DNA from: Bosea sp. 29B
GTDB lineage: Bacteria; Pseudomonadota; Alphaproteobacteria; Rhizobiales; Beijerinckiaceae
DNA: 64,000 nt
Assembly: GCF_902506165.1 (NCBI RefSeq)
Contig: NZ_LR733817.1
Span: 976,255-1,040,254 of the forward strand
Direction: 5' to 3'
In this document: positions 23,753-32,778 of the stretch, in pieces
Numbering within the stretch: position 1 is the stretch's first letter
Layout of the letters: each line of letters opens with the position of its first letter
Program-made: the position numbers and the translations under genes
The notes under the pieces: model-generated
What the model was told of the DNA's origin: nothing
The model's input: only the letters and a program-made list of their open reading frames with translations
The model's database searches: none

Positions 23753-24628
23753 TCAGGCCGTCAAAGCCTCGCGCAGCGGGACCATGAACTCGCGCGCGAG
23801 CTGCGACAGCTCCTCATGCAGCGGATGCAGGATGGCGATCTCGTAGGAGATCGCCGGCCGGAACGGCCGGCGCACCACGTCGGCCGTGAAAGGCCCACTG
23901 ACGACGGGATCGACGATCCCGACCCCGATGCCGGCGGCGACGAGCTCGCAGGCCGAGGAGAAGAACTCCGTCTCGGCGACCACATTCCAGCGCGCGCCAT
24001 ATTCCGAGAAGGCGGCGGCGAGCTTCTGGTAGACCGGATCGCCCCGGAACAGGGTGACGAAGGGCAAGCCATCGAGATCGGCCGGGGTGATCTCCTCGCG
24101 CTCCGCCAAGGGATGGCCGAGCGGCAGCATGCACTGGCACTGATAGCTGAAGACCTCCATCTGCGCGGTCGGATAGTCGAGCGGTAGCTCGGCGATGGCG
24201 AAGTCGAAGGTCCGCGTCGACATCAGCTCCTTCACGCTCTGCGATGCCCGCGTGATGATCTTCATCTGCAACCCGGGCCGCTCGGCAGCGAAGACCGAGA
24301 GCAACCGCGGCAGCAGCGCGATCGAGATGCTGGGATAGGCGGTGATGGCGAGATGGCCGCGCTTTCCGGCGCGGATCTCGCTTGCGACCCGCGCCGTGTT
24401 CTCGACCGCCTCGAGCGCCCGGCTCGCCTCGGCATAGATCAGATGCGCTTCCGGCGTCGGCTGCAGCCGCGTGCCACGCCGCACGAACAGCGGCACGCCG
24501 AAATCGTGCTCCAGCGCCGCGATCATCGTGCTGACGCCGGGCTGCGAGATCCCCAGCAATTCGGCGACGCGCGTCATCGTGCCGTGGATCATCAGGGCGC
24601 GGAAGCATTCGAGCTGGCGCAGGCGCAT
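23753..24628 (-). CDS. LysR-type transcriptional regulator
   Basis: 291 residues beginning MRLRQLECFRALMIHGTMTR, with HTH VAELLGISQPGVSTMIAALE near residues 21-40 and a periplasmic-binding-like effector domain. It is convergent with the RraA gene and divergent from the DUF1989 gene at 24738. The intergenic region of about 110 bp contains two dyads typical of LysR boxes, so the DUF1989/LysR unit is the likely target. Confidence 0.85.
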   Translation of the reverse strand: MRLRQLECFRALMIHGTMTRVAELLGISQPGVSTMIAALEHDFGVPLFVRRGTRLQPTPEAHLIYAEASRALEAVENTARVASEIRAGKRGHLAITAYPSISIALLPRLLSVFAAERPGLQMKIITRASQSVKELMSTRTFDFAIAELPLDYPTAQMEVFSYQCQCMLPLGHPLAEREEITPADLDGLPFVTLFRGDPVYQKLAAAFSEYGARWNVVAETEFFSSACELVAAGIGVGIVDPVVSGPFTADVVRRPFRPAISYEIAILHPLHEELSQLAREFMVPLREALTA

Positions 24629-24641
24629 GCCGCTTCATATG

Positions 24642-24680
24642 TTATTCTAATAATGAAGCCAAATCAAATTATTGGATTTG
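24642..24680. promoter_or_regulatory. LysR-type dyads between 24628 and 24738
   Basis: TTATT-CT-AATAA (24642-24653) is a perfect interrupted dyad. CAAATC (24660-24665) and GATTTG (24675-24680) form a second with a 9-base spacer. The stretch is AT-rich against its surroundings and lies between the divergent LysR and DUF1989 genes. Confidence 0.5.
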
Positions 24681-24737
24681 CATAACGCTTGAGGGTTTCC
24701 TTGCCGGCACAGCGAATGAGCCAGCGAGGAGATCGCC

Positions 24738-25352
24738 ATGAACAAGCAGGTCGGAGCGCTCCAGTCGGCGCTCGAACTGATCCCGGCCCGCAGCGGCGTC
24801 GCCGCAAGGGTCAAGCGCGGCGAGAGCGTCCGCGTCGTCAACACCCATGGCAAGCAGGTGGTCGATACCTGGGCCTTCAGCGCCGCCGATGTCGACGAGC
24901 ATCTCTCGATGGAGCACAGCCGGGCCGCGATCCTGAAGCTGATGCCGGCGGTCGGCGACACGCTGGTCAGCAATCGCCGTAACCCGATGCTGACCGTGGT
25001 CGAGGACACCACCCCCGGCATCCACGACATGCTGATTGCCGCCTGCGACGAGCATCGCTATCGCCAGCTCGGCGCGCACGGTCATCACGACAGCTGCACC
25101 GACAATCTCAAGGCGGCGCTCGCCGCGCTCGGCATCGCCGTGCCGCTGACGCCGAGCCCGCTCAACCTGTTCATGAACGTGCCGGTGCGGACCGATGGCA
25201 GCCTCGCCTTCGAGGCGCCGGTCAGCGAACCCGGCCAGCATATCGCCCTGCGCGCCGAGATGGACCTGATCATCGTCTTCTCGGCCTGCCCGCAGGACAT
25301 GGTGCCGGTCAACGCCATGCATCCGACCGACGCGCATTACCAGATCGCCTGA
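24738..25352 (+). CDS. DUF1989 (urea carboxylase-associated type) protein
   Basis: 204 residues from ATG 24738 with GAGGAG upstream. Matches DUF1989: ARVKRGESVRVVNTHGKQV, then MEHSRAAILKLMPAVGDTLVS, GIHDMLIAACDE, HHDSCTDNL and SPLNLFMNVPV. Conserved His and Cys in HHDSC may bind a metal. The family often sits beside urea carboxylase or amide-using genes, but no urea carboxylase occurs here. The next gene, a LysR regulator, follows by 12 bp. Confidence 0.8.
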   Translation: MNKQVGALQSALELIPARSGVAARVKRGESVRVVNTHGKQVVDTWAFSAADVDEHLSMEHSRAAILKLMPAVGDTLVSNRRNPMLTVVEDTTPGIHDMLIAACDEHRYRQLGAHGHHDSCTDNLKAALAALGIAVPLTPSPLNLFMNVPVRTDGSLAFEAPVSEPGQHIALRAEMDLIIVFSACPQDMVPVNAMHPTDAHYQIA

Positions 25353-25364
25353 CGGAGGCCCATC

Positions 25365-26297
25365 ATGCGCAAGCTGCCTTCGCTCAATGCCGTGCGCGCC
25401 TTCGAGGCGACGGCGCGCCATCTCAGCTTCACCCAGGCCGCCAACGAGCTCTGCGTCACGGTGACGGCGGTGAGCCATCAGGTTCGCCATCTCGAAGCCG
25501 TGCTCGGCCTGAAGCTGTTCGAGCGTCAGGCGCGGGCGCTCGCACTGACCGCGTCGGGCGAGACGCTGTTCCCGCTGTTGCGCGACGGCTTCGACCGGCT
25601 CGCCGACGCCTTCGCCCTGCTCGACGATTCACGCTCGGCCGATGCGGTCACCGTCTCGACCACGCGCGCCTTCGCCGAGCGCTGGTTGATGCCGCGCCTG
25701 CATGCTTTCCATGCGGCACACCCGGCGATCACGGTCCATATCGACGCCTCCGAGGAGGTAATGGACCTGCGGGCCGAGGGCATCGACCTCGCCATCCGCT
25801 ACGGCGCCGTGCCGGCCGATCAGCGTCAGACCGTTCTGCTGGAGGACAACTACATCGCTGTCGCGTCCGGCAACCTTTGCCCCGGCGACCAAAGCCCCGG
25901 CATCGCCAACATGCTGGGCCGCCCGCTGATCGGCTACCGCTGGAAGAACCGCGCGCTCGAAGCGCCGGACTGGCCGGCCTGGCTGGCGCAGGCGCTGCCG
26001 GGAACGGCGCCGGACTTCCGCCAGTCCTGGTTCAGCGAGGAGACTTTGGCCTTGCATGCCGCCGATCGCGGTCTCGGTCCGCTCCTGTGCAGCGATGTCC
26101 TCGTCGACGACGCCTTGCGCGACGGCAGCCTGGTGCGCCTCGACGGCGGCAGCCTGCCGGGCTTCGCCTTTCGGCTGGTCGAGGGCCCGACGCCGCGCAA
26201 GCGCTCGACCGTGCTGTTCCGCGACTGGCTGCGCGCCGAGGCCACCGCCTTCCGCCGGCGCGAGGCGCCCGCGCTCACCCTGCCACGGGCCGCGTGA
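25365..26297 (+). CDS. LysR-type transcriptional regulator (GcvA-like)
   Basis: 310 residues beginning MRKLPSLNAVRAFEATARHL, HTH near 24-50 (AANELCVTVTAVSHQVRHLE), effector domain from about 95. Lies 12 bp after the DUF1989 gene and may share its transcript. Its last 23 bp overlap the 3' end of the leftward deacetylase gene (26275-26297), so the two transcripts are antisense to each other there. Confidence 0.85.
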   Translation: MRKLPSLNAVRAFEATARHLSFTQAANELCVTVTAVSHQVRHLEAVLGLKLFERQARALALTASGETLFPLLRDGFDRLADAFALLDDSRSADAVTVSTTRAFAERWLMPRLHAFHAAHPAITVHIDASEEVMDLRAEGIDLAIRYGAVPADQRQTVLLEDNYIAVASGNLCPGDQSPGIANMLGRPLIGYRWKNRALEAPDWPAWLAQALPGTAPDFRQSWFSEETLALHAADRGLGPLLCSDVLVDDALRDGSLVRLDGGSLPGFAFRLVEGPTPRKRSTVLFRDWLRAEATAFRRREAPALTLPRAA

Positions 26298-27162
26298 AAT
26301 AGGGCAATTCCTCGGTCCGGACCTGGTATTCGCCGGCCGCGACCAGCCGCTCGACATAAGCGACGATCTCTTCCAGAGGCGCAAACCAGACCTGGCGCGT
26401 CGCGAGAACCTGTTCGAGCCAGCGCTCGACCACGGCCCAGCGCGCTAGCCGCCCGGTCAAGAACGGGTGCCAGATCCCCATCCAGAAGCCGCCAGCCTCG
26501 TATTGCGCCTCAAATTCAGCGAAGGAGGCGGCGAGGCCCTGCTCCGGCGATTGCACCTGCATCATGTAGCCGATCTCGGCATAGTGCGCGAAAGGCGGCC
26601 AGTCGTCGGAGCCCCAATGCGGGGGCACCTCGTAGAGATACTTGCCGCCCGAACGCATTCGATAGGGGATGTCGTCGGCCATCAGCGAGGAATCATAAGA
26701 AAAGCCGTGCTCGATCAGGAGATCGATCGTCGCCTGAGTCGCATTGTAGACCGGCGCGCGATAGCCGCGCGGCGTGCGGCCTGTCATCCGCCGGTGGATG
26801 GCGAGGGCTTTCTCGAAAGCGCTACGCTCAGCCTCCGGCGAGATCTCGGTCGGGTCCTCATGGAGATAGCCGTGATGGCCGATCTCGTGGCCACCCGCCA
26901 GGATCGCCTCGACGGCCTCGGGATAGCGTTCCATCGTCCAGCCCGGGATAAAGAAGGACTGCTTCAGTCCGAGCCGGCGATAGGTCTCGAGGATGCGTGG
27001 GACGCCGACGGTCGGTCCGTAGCGCCCCATTGTGATCGGGTATAGCCGGTTCCAGCTGTCCTTCGGCCTGGCGATATGGATCAGGCTGTCGGCGTCGACG
27101 TCGAAGGTGATGGCGCAGGCGCAGCGCGCGCCGTTCGGCCACGGGATCGGATTCTGGATCAA
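26275..27162 (-). CDS. Polysaccharide deacetylase family protein
   Basis: 295 residues from TTG 27162, chosen because GGGAGCG precedes it and it starts 16 bp after the stop of the azoreductase gene; the frame continues upstream but only as non-family sequence. The NodB metal site is clear: ITFDVDADS near the N-terminus (motif 1 Asp) and EIGHHGYLHEDP (motif 2 His-x3-His), followed by GYRAPVYNAT (motif 3). Close in form to proteins that hydrolyse small N-acyl or imide substrates. Co-directional with azoR. Confidence 0.8.
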   Translation of the reverse strand: MIQNPIPWPNGARCACAITFDVDADSLIHIARPKDSWNRLYPITMGRYGPTVGVPRILETYRRLGLKQSFFIPGWTMERYPEAVEAILAGGHEIGHHGYLHEDPTEISPEAERSAFEKALAIHRRMTGRTPRGYRAPVYNATQATIDLLIEHGFSYDSSLMADDIPYRMRSGGKYLYEVPPHWGSDDWPPFAHYAEIGYMMQVQSPEQGLAASFAEFEAQYEAGGFWMGIWHPFLTGRLARWAVVERWLEQVLATRQVWFAPLEEIVAYVERLVAAGEYQVRTEELPYFTRPVAG

Positions 27163-27178
27163 GGTTTCGCTCCCGCTT

Positions 27179-27841
27179 CTACGCCGCCTCGGCGCGGCGG
27201 CCGGCGATGAGCTCATCGACCAGCCCCGGCACCGCCGCATGCGCCTCGGCGATCGAGCGCTTGTGCCGGGCGTCGCCGAACTCCTGATAGTCGATCGCAA
27301 TCGTATGGATCGACTCGACACCGAGATAGTGCGAGCAGGTCCGGATATGCGGGTCGAGCTGGTTCATGTCGGCGCGCACGCCGCCCGGCCCGAATCCGAA
27401 CTCGCCGCGCGAGCTCAGCACCACCAGGGTCTTGCCGCTGAGGATCGGCTCCAGCGGAAAATCGCCACGCGCCAGGTCGAAGCTGAAGGTCTTGCCGATC
27501 CGGATGATCTTGTCGAACCAGGACTTGAGCTGCGCCGGCATGCCGTAATTGTACATCGGCGTGCCCATCACGATGACATCGGCGGCGGCGAGCTCCGCGA
27601 TCAGCTCGTCGGACAGGGCGAGCTCCGCCTTGTGCTGCGGGGTGCGGGCCTCCTCGGGCGTGAAGGCCGCGGCGACCCAGGCCTCGTTGAGGAAGGGCGG
27701 CGGGTCACGCCCGACATCGCGGGCGATCACGTTCGCATCGGGCTCGCGGGCGAGCCAGGCCTCGACGAAGGCCCTGGACAAGGCGCGGCTGAGCGAGCGG
27801 TCGCCGCGGGCGCTGGCGTCGAGATGAAGAAGCGTCGTCAT
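27179..27841 (-). CDS. azoR: FMN-dependent NADH-azoreductase (flavodoxin fold)
   Basis: 220 residues starting MTTLLHLDASARGDRSLSRA. It has the AzoR FMN-binding loop MGTPMYNYGMPAQLKSWFDK near residues 92-111 and the SSRGEFGFGPGG loop near 143-154. Reduces quinones and azo compounds using NADH and FMN in the cytosol. It precedes the deacetylase gene by 16 bp, suggesting one transcript, and is divergent from the BMP-type ABC operon. Confidence 0.85.
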   Translation of the reverse strand: MTTLLHLDASARGDRSLSRALSRAFVEAWLAREPDANVIARDVGRDPPPFLNEAWVAAAFTPEEARTPQHKAELALSDELIAELAAADVIVMGTPMYNYGMPAQLKSWFDKIIRIGKTFSFDLARGDFPLEPILSGKTLVVLSSRGEFGFGPGGVRADMNQLDPHIRTCSHYLGVESIHTIAIDYQEFGDARHKRSIAEAHAAVPGLVDELIAGRRAEAA

Positions 27842-28146
27842 GGCAGGTCCTCGTTGAGGCGGCAGGCCACCAGGCTCGCCGGTTGCAACGAAGATGGGTT
27901 GCCGCCCGTGGTCGCACCAACGAGTTTTTCTTCAGGGCTCTGAAGAGATTTTCATCACGCGTCCCGGCGCCGCTAACCGCTTGTCCAGGTGCTGTTTTCC
28001 GGCTTCTCCGGCTGTTCCAAGAATCTCTCAAGCCGGGTTGAGCAAATCTCACTTTCGCAAGCCGGGGCGTGCTGCTGCCATCGTGCGGGATGGGCCGAAA
28101 ACGATCCGAGGGGAGCCCAGTCCTCATTCCAGCACGGGAGATCAGC
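27842..28146. promoter_or_regulatory. Divergent promoter region between azoR and the BMP operon
   Basis: About 305 bp with no convincing gene. TCTTCAG (27929-27935) and CTGAAGA (27940-27946) form a perfect 7-bp inverted repeat with a GGCT loop after a short T-run; it could be an operator. GGGAGATCAGC just before 28147 is the ribosome-binding site of the binding-protein gene. No standard promoter boxes could be assigned by eye. Confidence 0.45.
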
Positions 28147-29121
28147 ATGACCCTGACCAGGCGAGACATGGCCGCGGCGCTCGCGGCGAGCGTCGGCCTC
28201 GCAGCCCTGCCGCGATCGGCACACGCCGCCGGCGGGCCGCTCAAGGTGGCGATCGCATTGCCGGGCAGCATCGCCGACGGCGGCTGGAGCCAGTCGGCCT
28301 TCGAGGTGCTGGCTCAGGCCCGCACCGAATTGCAGGCGGAGACCGCCTATAGCGAGAAGGTGCACCAACCGCAGCAGGTCGAGGTGCTCTCCGACTATGC
28401 CAGGCGCGGCTACAATCTGGTGATCGGTCATGGCGGCGAATTCCAGGATGCAGTCGACCGCGTCGCCGCGCGCTTCCCCAAGACGAGCTTCCTCGTCACC
28501 AACGGCCTGCGCCCCTCGGCCAATGTCGCGACGGCCGATTTCCACTTCTCGCAGCCGGCCTATCTGCTCGGCTTCCTGGCCGCACGGATGAGCAAGACCG
28601 GCAAGGTCGGCATCATCGCGGCGCAGAAGTTCAAGTTCACCAATGACAGCGTTGCCGGCTTCGAGGCCGGCTTCCGCGCCGCCCGCAGCGACGGCCAGGT
28701 CGTCACCACCTGGACTGGCGACTGGGACGATGTCGCCAAGGGCAAGGAAGCCGCCGTCAACCAGCTCGCGCAGGGCGTCGACATCGTCTGGCCGACCATG
28801 GACAGCGCCACCGCCGGCAGCCTGCAGGCGGTGCGCGAGAAGGGCGCGATGGCCTTCGGACTCTATTACGACGCCGTCACCAAATGGCCTGACATCATGC
28901 TGCAATCGGCCATTCTCGACGTGCGCGGCCTGCTCTTCGCCATGCTGGCCAAAGCCAAGGCCGAGGGCATCGCCGGCCGCAACTACAAGTTCGACATCAC
29001 CATGCCGGAAGCCGTCCGCCTCGGCAGCTTCGGCCCGAAGGTTCCGCCCGGGACCGTCGCCGAGATCGCAGCGCTGGTCGCGCGGATGAAATCCGGCCAG
29101 CTCGCCGTCCAGCCCGTCTGA
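28147..29121 (+). CDS. BMP family (PnrA-like) substrate-binding protein
   Basis: 324 residues from ATG 28147. The N-terminus MTLTRRDMAAALAASVGLAA with PRSAHA cleavage region near residue 27 is a Tat-type signal peptide (TRRDMAA). The mature protein has the BMP fold: IALPGSIADGGWSQSAFEVL, YNLVIGHGGEFQDAV, and TKWPDIMLQSAI near the C-terminus. Characterised family members bind nucleosides; the ligand here is unknown. It precedes a matching ATPase and two permeases by 63 bp. Confidence 0.85.
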   Translation: MTLTRRDMAAALAASVGLAALPRSAHAAGGPLKVAIALPGSIADGGWSQSAFEVLAQARTELQAETAYSEKVHQPQQVEVLSDYARRGYNLVIGHGGEFQDAVDRVAARFPKTSFLVTNGLRPSANVATADFHFSQPAYLLGFLAARMSKTGKVGIIAAQKFKFTNDSVAGFEAGFRAARSDGQVVTTWTGDWDDVAKGKEAAVNQLAQGVDIVWPTMDSATAGSLQAVREKGAMAFGLYYDAVTKWPDIMLQSAILDVRGLLFAMLAKAKAEGIAGRNYKFDITMPEAVRLGSFGPKVPPGTVAEIAALVARMKSGQLAVQPV

Positions 29122-29184
29122 ACCAAAAGCAAGCGTGAGACCGGCCGCGCCGCAAGAGCGCGCCGGCCAGCGAGGGAGGATCGG

Positions 29185-30717
29185 ATGGCAGTGTCCGAGC
29201 ATGACTATCTCGTCGTCGACGGCGTCTCGAAGACGTTCGGACGTTTTCGGGCGCTGGACGGCGTCGACCTCACAGTCGCCAAGGCCAGCATCCATGCAGT
29301 GCTCGGCGAGAACGGCGCCGGCAAGACCAGCCTGATGAACGTGCTCTACGGGCTCTACCGACCGGAAGAGGGCGAAATCCGCATCGCCGGGCAGCCGATC
29401 GCGCTGCATTCCCCGGCCGATGCGATCCGCCATCGCATCGGCATGATCCATCAGCATTTCCACCTCGCCGAGGCGCTGAGCGTCACCGAGAACATCGTGC
29501 TCGGCCTCGGCCGGCCGCTGACGCGGCTGCGGCTGGCCGAGCACGCGGCACGCATAGCCGAGATGAGCCGGCAGATCGGTTTCGAGGTCGATCCCGCCGC
29601 CGAGGTCTGGCGCCTGCCGATGGGAATGCGCCAACGCGTCGAGATCCTGAAGGCGCTCTATCGCGGTGCCGACATTCTCGTCCTCGACGAGCCGACCTCG
29701 GTGCTGGCGCCGAGCGAGATCGACGGCTTTCTCGCCGGCCTTCGGCGCCTGCGCGCCGACGGCACCACCATCCTCTTCGTCACCCACAAGCTCGAGGAGG
29801 TCATGGCGGTCGCCGACGAGGCCTCGGTGATGCGCGCCGGCAAGGTCGTGGCCCGCCGCCGCATCATCGACACCTCGCCACGGGAATTGTCGCATCTGAT
29901 GATCGGGCGGGAGCTCGCGGTCGAGCCGACCACCCGCAGCACGAGCCCCGGCGCGGACCGACTGGTCTTGCGCGACCTCGTCGCCGACAATGATCGCGGC
30001 ACCCGGGCACTGGACCAGTTCTCGCTCACCGTCCGCGCCGGCGAGGTGGTCGGTCTCGTCGGCATCGACGGCAATGGCCAGCGCGAGCTTGCCGAGATCA
30101 TCACCGGGCTGCGGCCGCTGATCTCCGGCGAGATGACAGCCGATGGCCGCGATATTCGCCCGCTCGATGCCCGCTCCCGCCAGCGCGAGGCCAGGATCGG
30201 CTTCGTGCCCGAGGATCGCCACGGCACCGGCCTCGTGCTCGACCATTCGGTCGAGACCAATCTCGTGCTGCGTTCCTTCGATCTGCCGCCGGTCTCGCGG
30301 CATGGCCTGCTCGACCGCGCGACGATCGCGGCGACGGGCAAGCGGCTGGCGGCGGAGTACGACATCCGCCTGCGCTCGCCGCGGCAGGCGGCACGCGACC
30401 TCTCCGGCGGCAACCAGCAGAAGATCATCCTGGCGCGGGAGATCGAAGCTGCGCCGCGCATCCTCATCATCGCCCAGGCGACCAAGGGGCTCGATCTCGG
30501 CGCCATCGCCTTCGTCCAGCGCCAGATCCTGGCGCAGCGCGAGAAGGGTGTCGCCATCCTCTACATCTCGACCGAACTGGAGCATGTCATGGAGGTCGCC
30601 GACCGTATCGGCGTGATCTGCGCCGGCCGCATCACTGGCGAATTGACGCCGCAGGAGGTCAGCGCCGAGCGCGTCGGGCTGCTGATGGCAGGCATCGCTG
30701 CGGAGCGCGCGGCATGA
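29185..30717 (+). CDS. BMP-type ABC transporter ATP-binding protein (two ABC domains)
   Basis: 510 residues, ATG 29185 after GGGAGGA. First domain Walker A GENGAGKTS near 40-48, Q-loop MIHQHFHLAEALSVTEN, and Walker B ILVLDEPTSVL. Second domain has the degenerate P-loop VGIDGNGQRELAE and signature LSGGNQQKIILAR near 406-418. This architecture is that of nucleoside importers such as NupA/YufO. The signature of the first domain (LPMGMRQRVEILKAL) is typical of this class. Overlaps the next permease gene by 4 bp. Confidence 0.9.
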   Translation: MAVSEHDYLVVDGVSKTFGRFRALDGVDLTVAKASIHAVLGENGAGKTSLMNVLYGLYRPEEGEIRIAGQPIALHSPADAIRHRIGMIHQHFHLAEALSVTENIVLGLGRPLTRLRLAEHAARIAEMSRQIGFEVDPAAEVWRLPMGMRQRVEILKALYRGADILVLDEPTSVLAPSEIDGFLAGLRRLRADGTTILFVTHKLEEVMAVADEASVMRAGKVVARRRIIDTSPRELSHLMIGRELAVEPTTRSTSPGADRLVLRDLVADNDRGTRALDQFSLTVRAGEVVGLVGIDGNGQRELAEIITGLRPLISGEMTADGRDIRPLDARSRQREARIGFVPEDRHGTGLVLDHSVETNLVLRSFDLPPVSRHGLLDRATIAATGKRLAAEYDIRLRSPRQAARDLSGGNQQKIILAREIEAAPRILIIAQATKGLDLGAIAFVQRQILAQREKGVAILYISTELEHVMEVADRIGVICAGRITGELTPQEVSAERVGLLMAGIAAERAA

Positions 30718-31811
30718 GCACGCTTCTCGATATCGCCATCCGCCTGCGCAGCCTCTGGGCGACGCTGATCGCGCTGCTGCTCGGCGCGTTGCTGATCTGG
30801 ATCGCCGGACACAACCCGCTCACGGCCTATGCCGTGCTCTTCCACGAAGGCTTCGCCGACTATTGGGGCGTCGCCAACACCCTGGTGAAGGCCAGTCCGA
30901 TCGTGCTCGCAGCGCTTGCCGTCTGCCTGCCTTACCGCGCCGGGCTCTACAACATCGGCGGAGAAGGCCAGATCTATATCGGCGGCCTCTGCGCCACGCT
31001 GGTGGGCCTTAGCCTGCCGGATTGCCCGCCCTGGCTCGGCATTCCGCTCGTCCTGGCGAGCGCCGTGATCGGCGGGGCGGCCTGGGCCGCGATCGCCGGG
31101 GCGCTGAAGGCGTATCGCGGCGTCAACGAGGTCATCGCCACCTTGCTGCTCAACTTCGTCGCGATCCATATCGTCAGCTATGCCGTGAGCGGCCCGCTGC
31201 TGGCGGAAGAGGCGCCCTATCCGTTCTCCGAGCAGTTGCCTGCCAACCTGCACTTGCCGATGTTGCTGCCGCAGACCGACGCCCATCTCGGCGCGCTCTT
31301 CGGCCTCGTGCTGGCGCTCGTACTGCACGTCCATTTCAGCCGGACCAGCCATGGCCTCGCACTCGATGTGATCGGCCGTAACCCGCAGGCTGCGCGTTAT
31401 GCCGGCATCGCGGTCGAGCGCCAGATCGTCGTCGCCATGGCGCTCGGCGGCGGCCTCGCCGGTCTGGCCGGCGGGCTCGAGATCGTCGGCCTGAAATACC
31501 GGCTCTTCCATCTGTTCAGCGCCGGCTATGGCTTCGACGGCATCGTCGTCGCCTTCATGGCAGGCGCGCAGCCGCTGCTGGTGCCGCTCGCCGGACTGCT
31601 GATCGCGGCTCTGAAGGCAGGGTCCGGCAGCATGCAGCGCGCCATCGGCCTCGACGGCAGCATCGTCGAGGCGATCCTCGGCCTTGTGGTGATGACCGTC
31701 GCTGCCGGCCTTGCCTGGAAGCCTTCGCCGGCCTCGCTGCTCGCCTTCCTCCGCTCGAAACCGGCGCCGGCCGAGCCGATCAACCTCAGCCCGCGAAAGG
31801 CGACGCCATGA
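30714..31811 (+). CDS. BMP-type ABC transporter permease 1
   Basis: 365 residues, about 8-10 helices. It shows the family motif YRAGLYNIGGEGQIYIGGL near residues 78-96, where this permease class has a conserved F-N-I-G-x-E-G-Q block, and AYRGVNEVIATLLLNFVAI. ATGA overlaps on both sides tie it to the ATPase and second permease genes. Inner membrane. Confidence 0.9.
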   Translation: MSTLLDIAIRLRSLWATLIALLLGALLIWIAGHNPLTAYAVLFHEGFADYWGVANTLVKASPIVLAALAVCLPYRAGLYNIGGEGQIYIGGLCATLVGLSLPDCPPWLGIPLVLASAVIGGAAWAAIAGALKAYRGVNEVIATLLLNFVAIHIVSYAVSGPLLAEEAPYPFSEQLPANLHLPMLLPQTDAHLGALFGLVLALVLHVHFSRTSHGLALDVIGRNPQAARYAGIAVERQIVVAMALGGGLAGLAGGLEIVGLKYRLFHLFSAGYGFDGIVVAFMAGAQPLLVPLAGLLIAALKAGSGSMQRAIGLDGSIVEAILGLVVMTVAAGLAWKPSPASLLAFLRSKPAPAEPINLSPRKATP

Positions 31812-32749
31812 CCGATCTTGCTTTCGACGCTGCCTTCTTCGCAGCCTTGCTGGCGGCTTCCGTCCGCCTCGCCATGCCGATCGCCTTCGCTGCGCTAGGC
31901 GGCGTCATCGCCGAGCGCAGCGGGGTCTACAACATCGCGCTCGAAGGCCTGATCCTCACCGGCGCGCTCGCCGCGGCGGCCGGAGCCCATGCGACGGGCA
32001 TGCCGCTGATCGGCCTCGCCGCCGGCATCGCCGCAGGCGCGGTCGGCGGCCTCCTCGTCGCTCTGCTGACCGTGACCTTTCGGGTCAACCAGCTCGTCGC
32101 CGGCATCGCCGTCAACATCTTCTGTGCGGGACTCACGGCGTTCCTCGCACGTGCGGTCTTCGGACTCACCACCAGCACGCAGGTCGCCGGATTCCCGGCG
32201 CTCGATCTCGGGCCGCTGTCTGGCTTGCCGATCCTGGGGCCGGCCCTGTTCGCACATGACGCGCTGACCTATGCCTTCGTCGCGCTCTGCCTGCTCGTCA
32301 CCGTCCTGCTCTTCCTGACACCTTGGGGACTTGCCCTGCGCGCGACCGGCGAGAATCCGCGCGCAGCCGACAGCGCCGGCCTGCCGATCATTTGCATCCG
32401 CTATCTCGCGCTGGTGCTCTCCGGCATGCTGGCGGCGCTCGGCGGCTGCCATCTCGTGCTGGCGCAGGTTCACATCTTCTCGGACGGGATGAGTGCGGGC
32501 AAAGGCTTCCTCGCGCTCGCCGCGATCATCCTTGGCCGCTGGCATCCGGCCGGCGTCGCGCTGGCCGCACTGTTCTTCGGCCTCTGCGATGCGCTGCAGT
32601 TCCGGCTGCAGTTTGCCATTCCCGGCGTGCCCTACCAGATCTTCCAGATCCTGCCCTATCTGGTCTCGATCGCAGCGCTCGCCTGGACGATCGGGCGTTC
32701 GCGCCAGCCGGCGGCCGCGGGGCAGGCCTATATGCGCGAGCAGCGCTAG
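31808..32749 (+). CDS. BMP-type ABC transporter permease 2
   Basis: 313 residues with GVIAERSGVYNIALEGLILT near 30-49, the equivalent of the N-I-x-x-E-G-x-M motif, and a conserved FRVNQLVAGIAVNIFCAGLT stretch. LRATGENPRAADSAGL is the cytoplasmic loop that contacts the ATPase. It ends the four-gene importer; the next gene is convergent, 29 bp away, and no strong terminator is visible between them. Confidence 0.9.
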   Translation: MTDLAFDAAFFAALLAASVRLAMPIAFAALGGVIAERSGVYNIALEGLILTGALAAAAGAHATGMPLIGLAAGIAAGAVGGLLVALLTVTFRVNQLVAGIAVNIFCAGLTAFLARAVFGLTTSTQVAGFPALDLGPLSGLPILGPALFAHDALTYAFVALCLLVTVLLFLTPWGLALRATGENPRAADSAGLPIICIRYLALVLSGMLAALGGCHLVLAQVHIFSDGMSAGKGFLALAAIILGRWHPAGVALAALFFGLCDALQFRLQFAIPGVPYQIFQILPYLVSIAALAWTIGRSRQPAAAGQAYMREQR

Positions 32750-32778
32750 CTGCCCGCCGATGAACGCCCGGCCAGACC

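Noticed and set aside
27973..30585. Open frame of 870 codons on the minus strand opposite the BMP-type ATPase and binding-protein genes
   Set aside because: Runs across the start of two well-supported genes and a ribosome-binding site; no recognisable motif.
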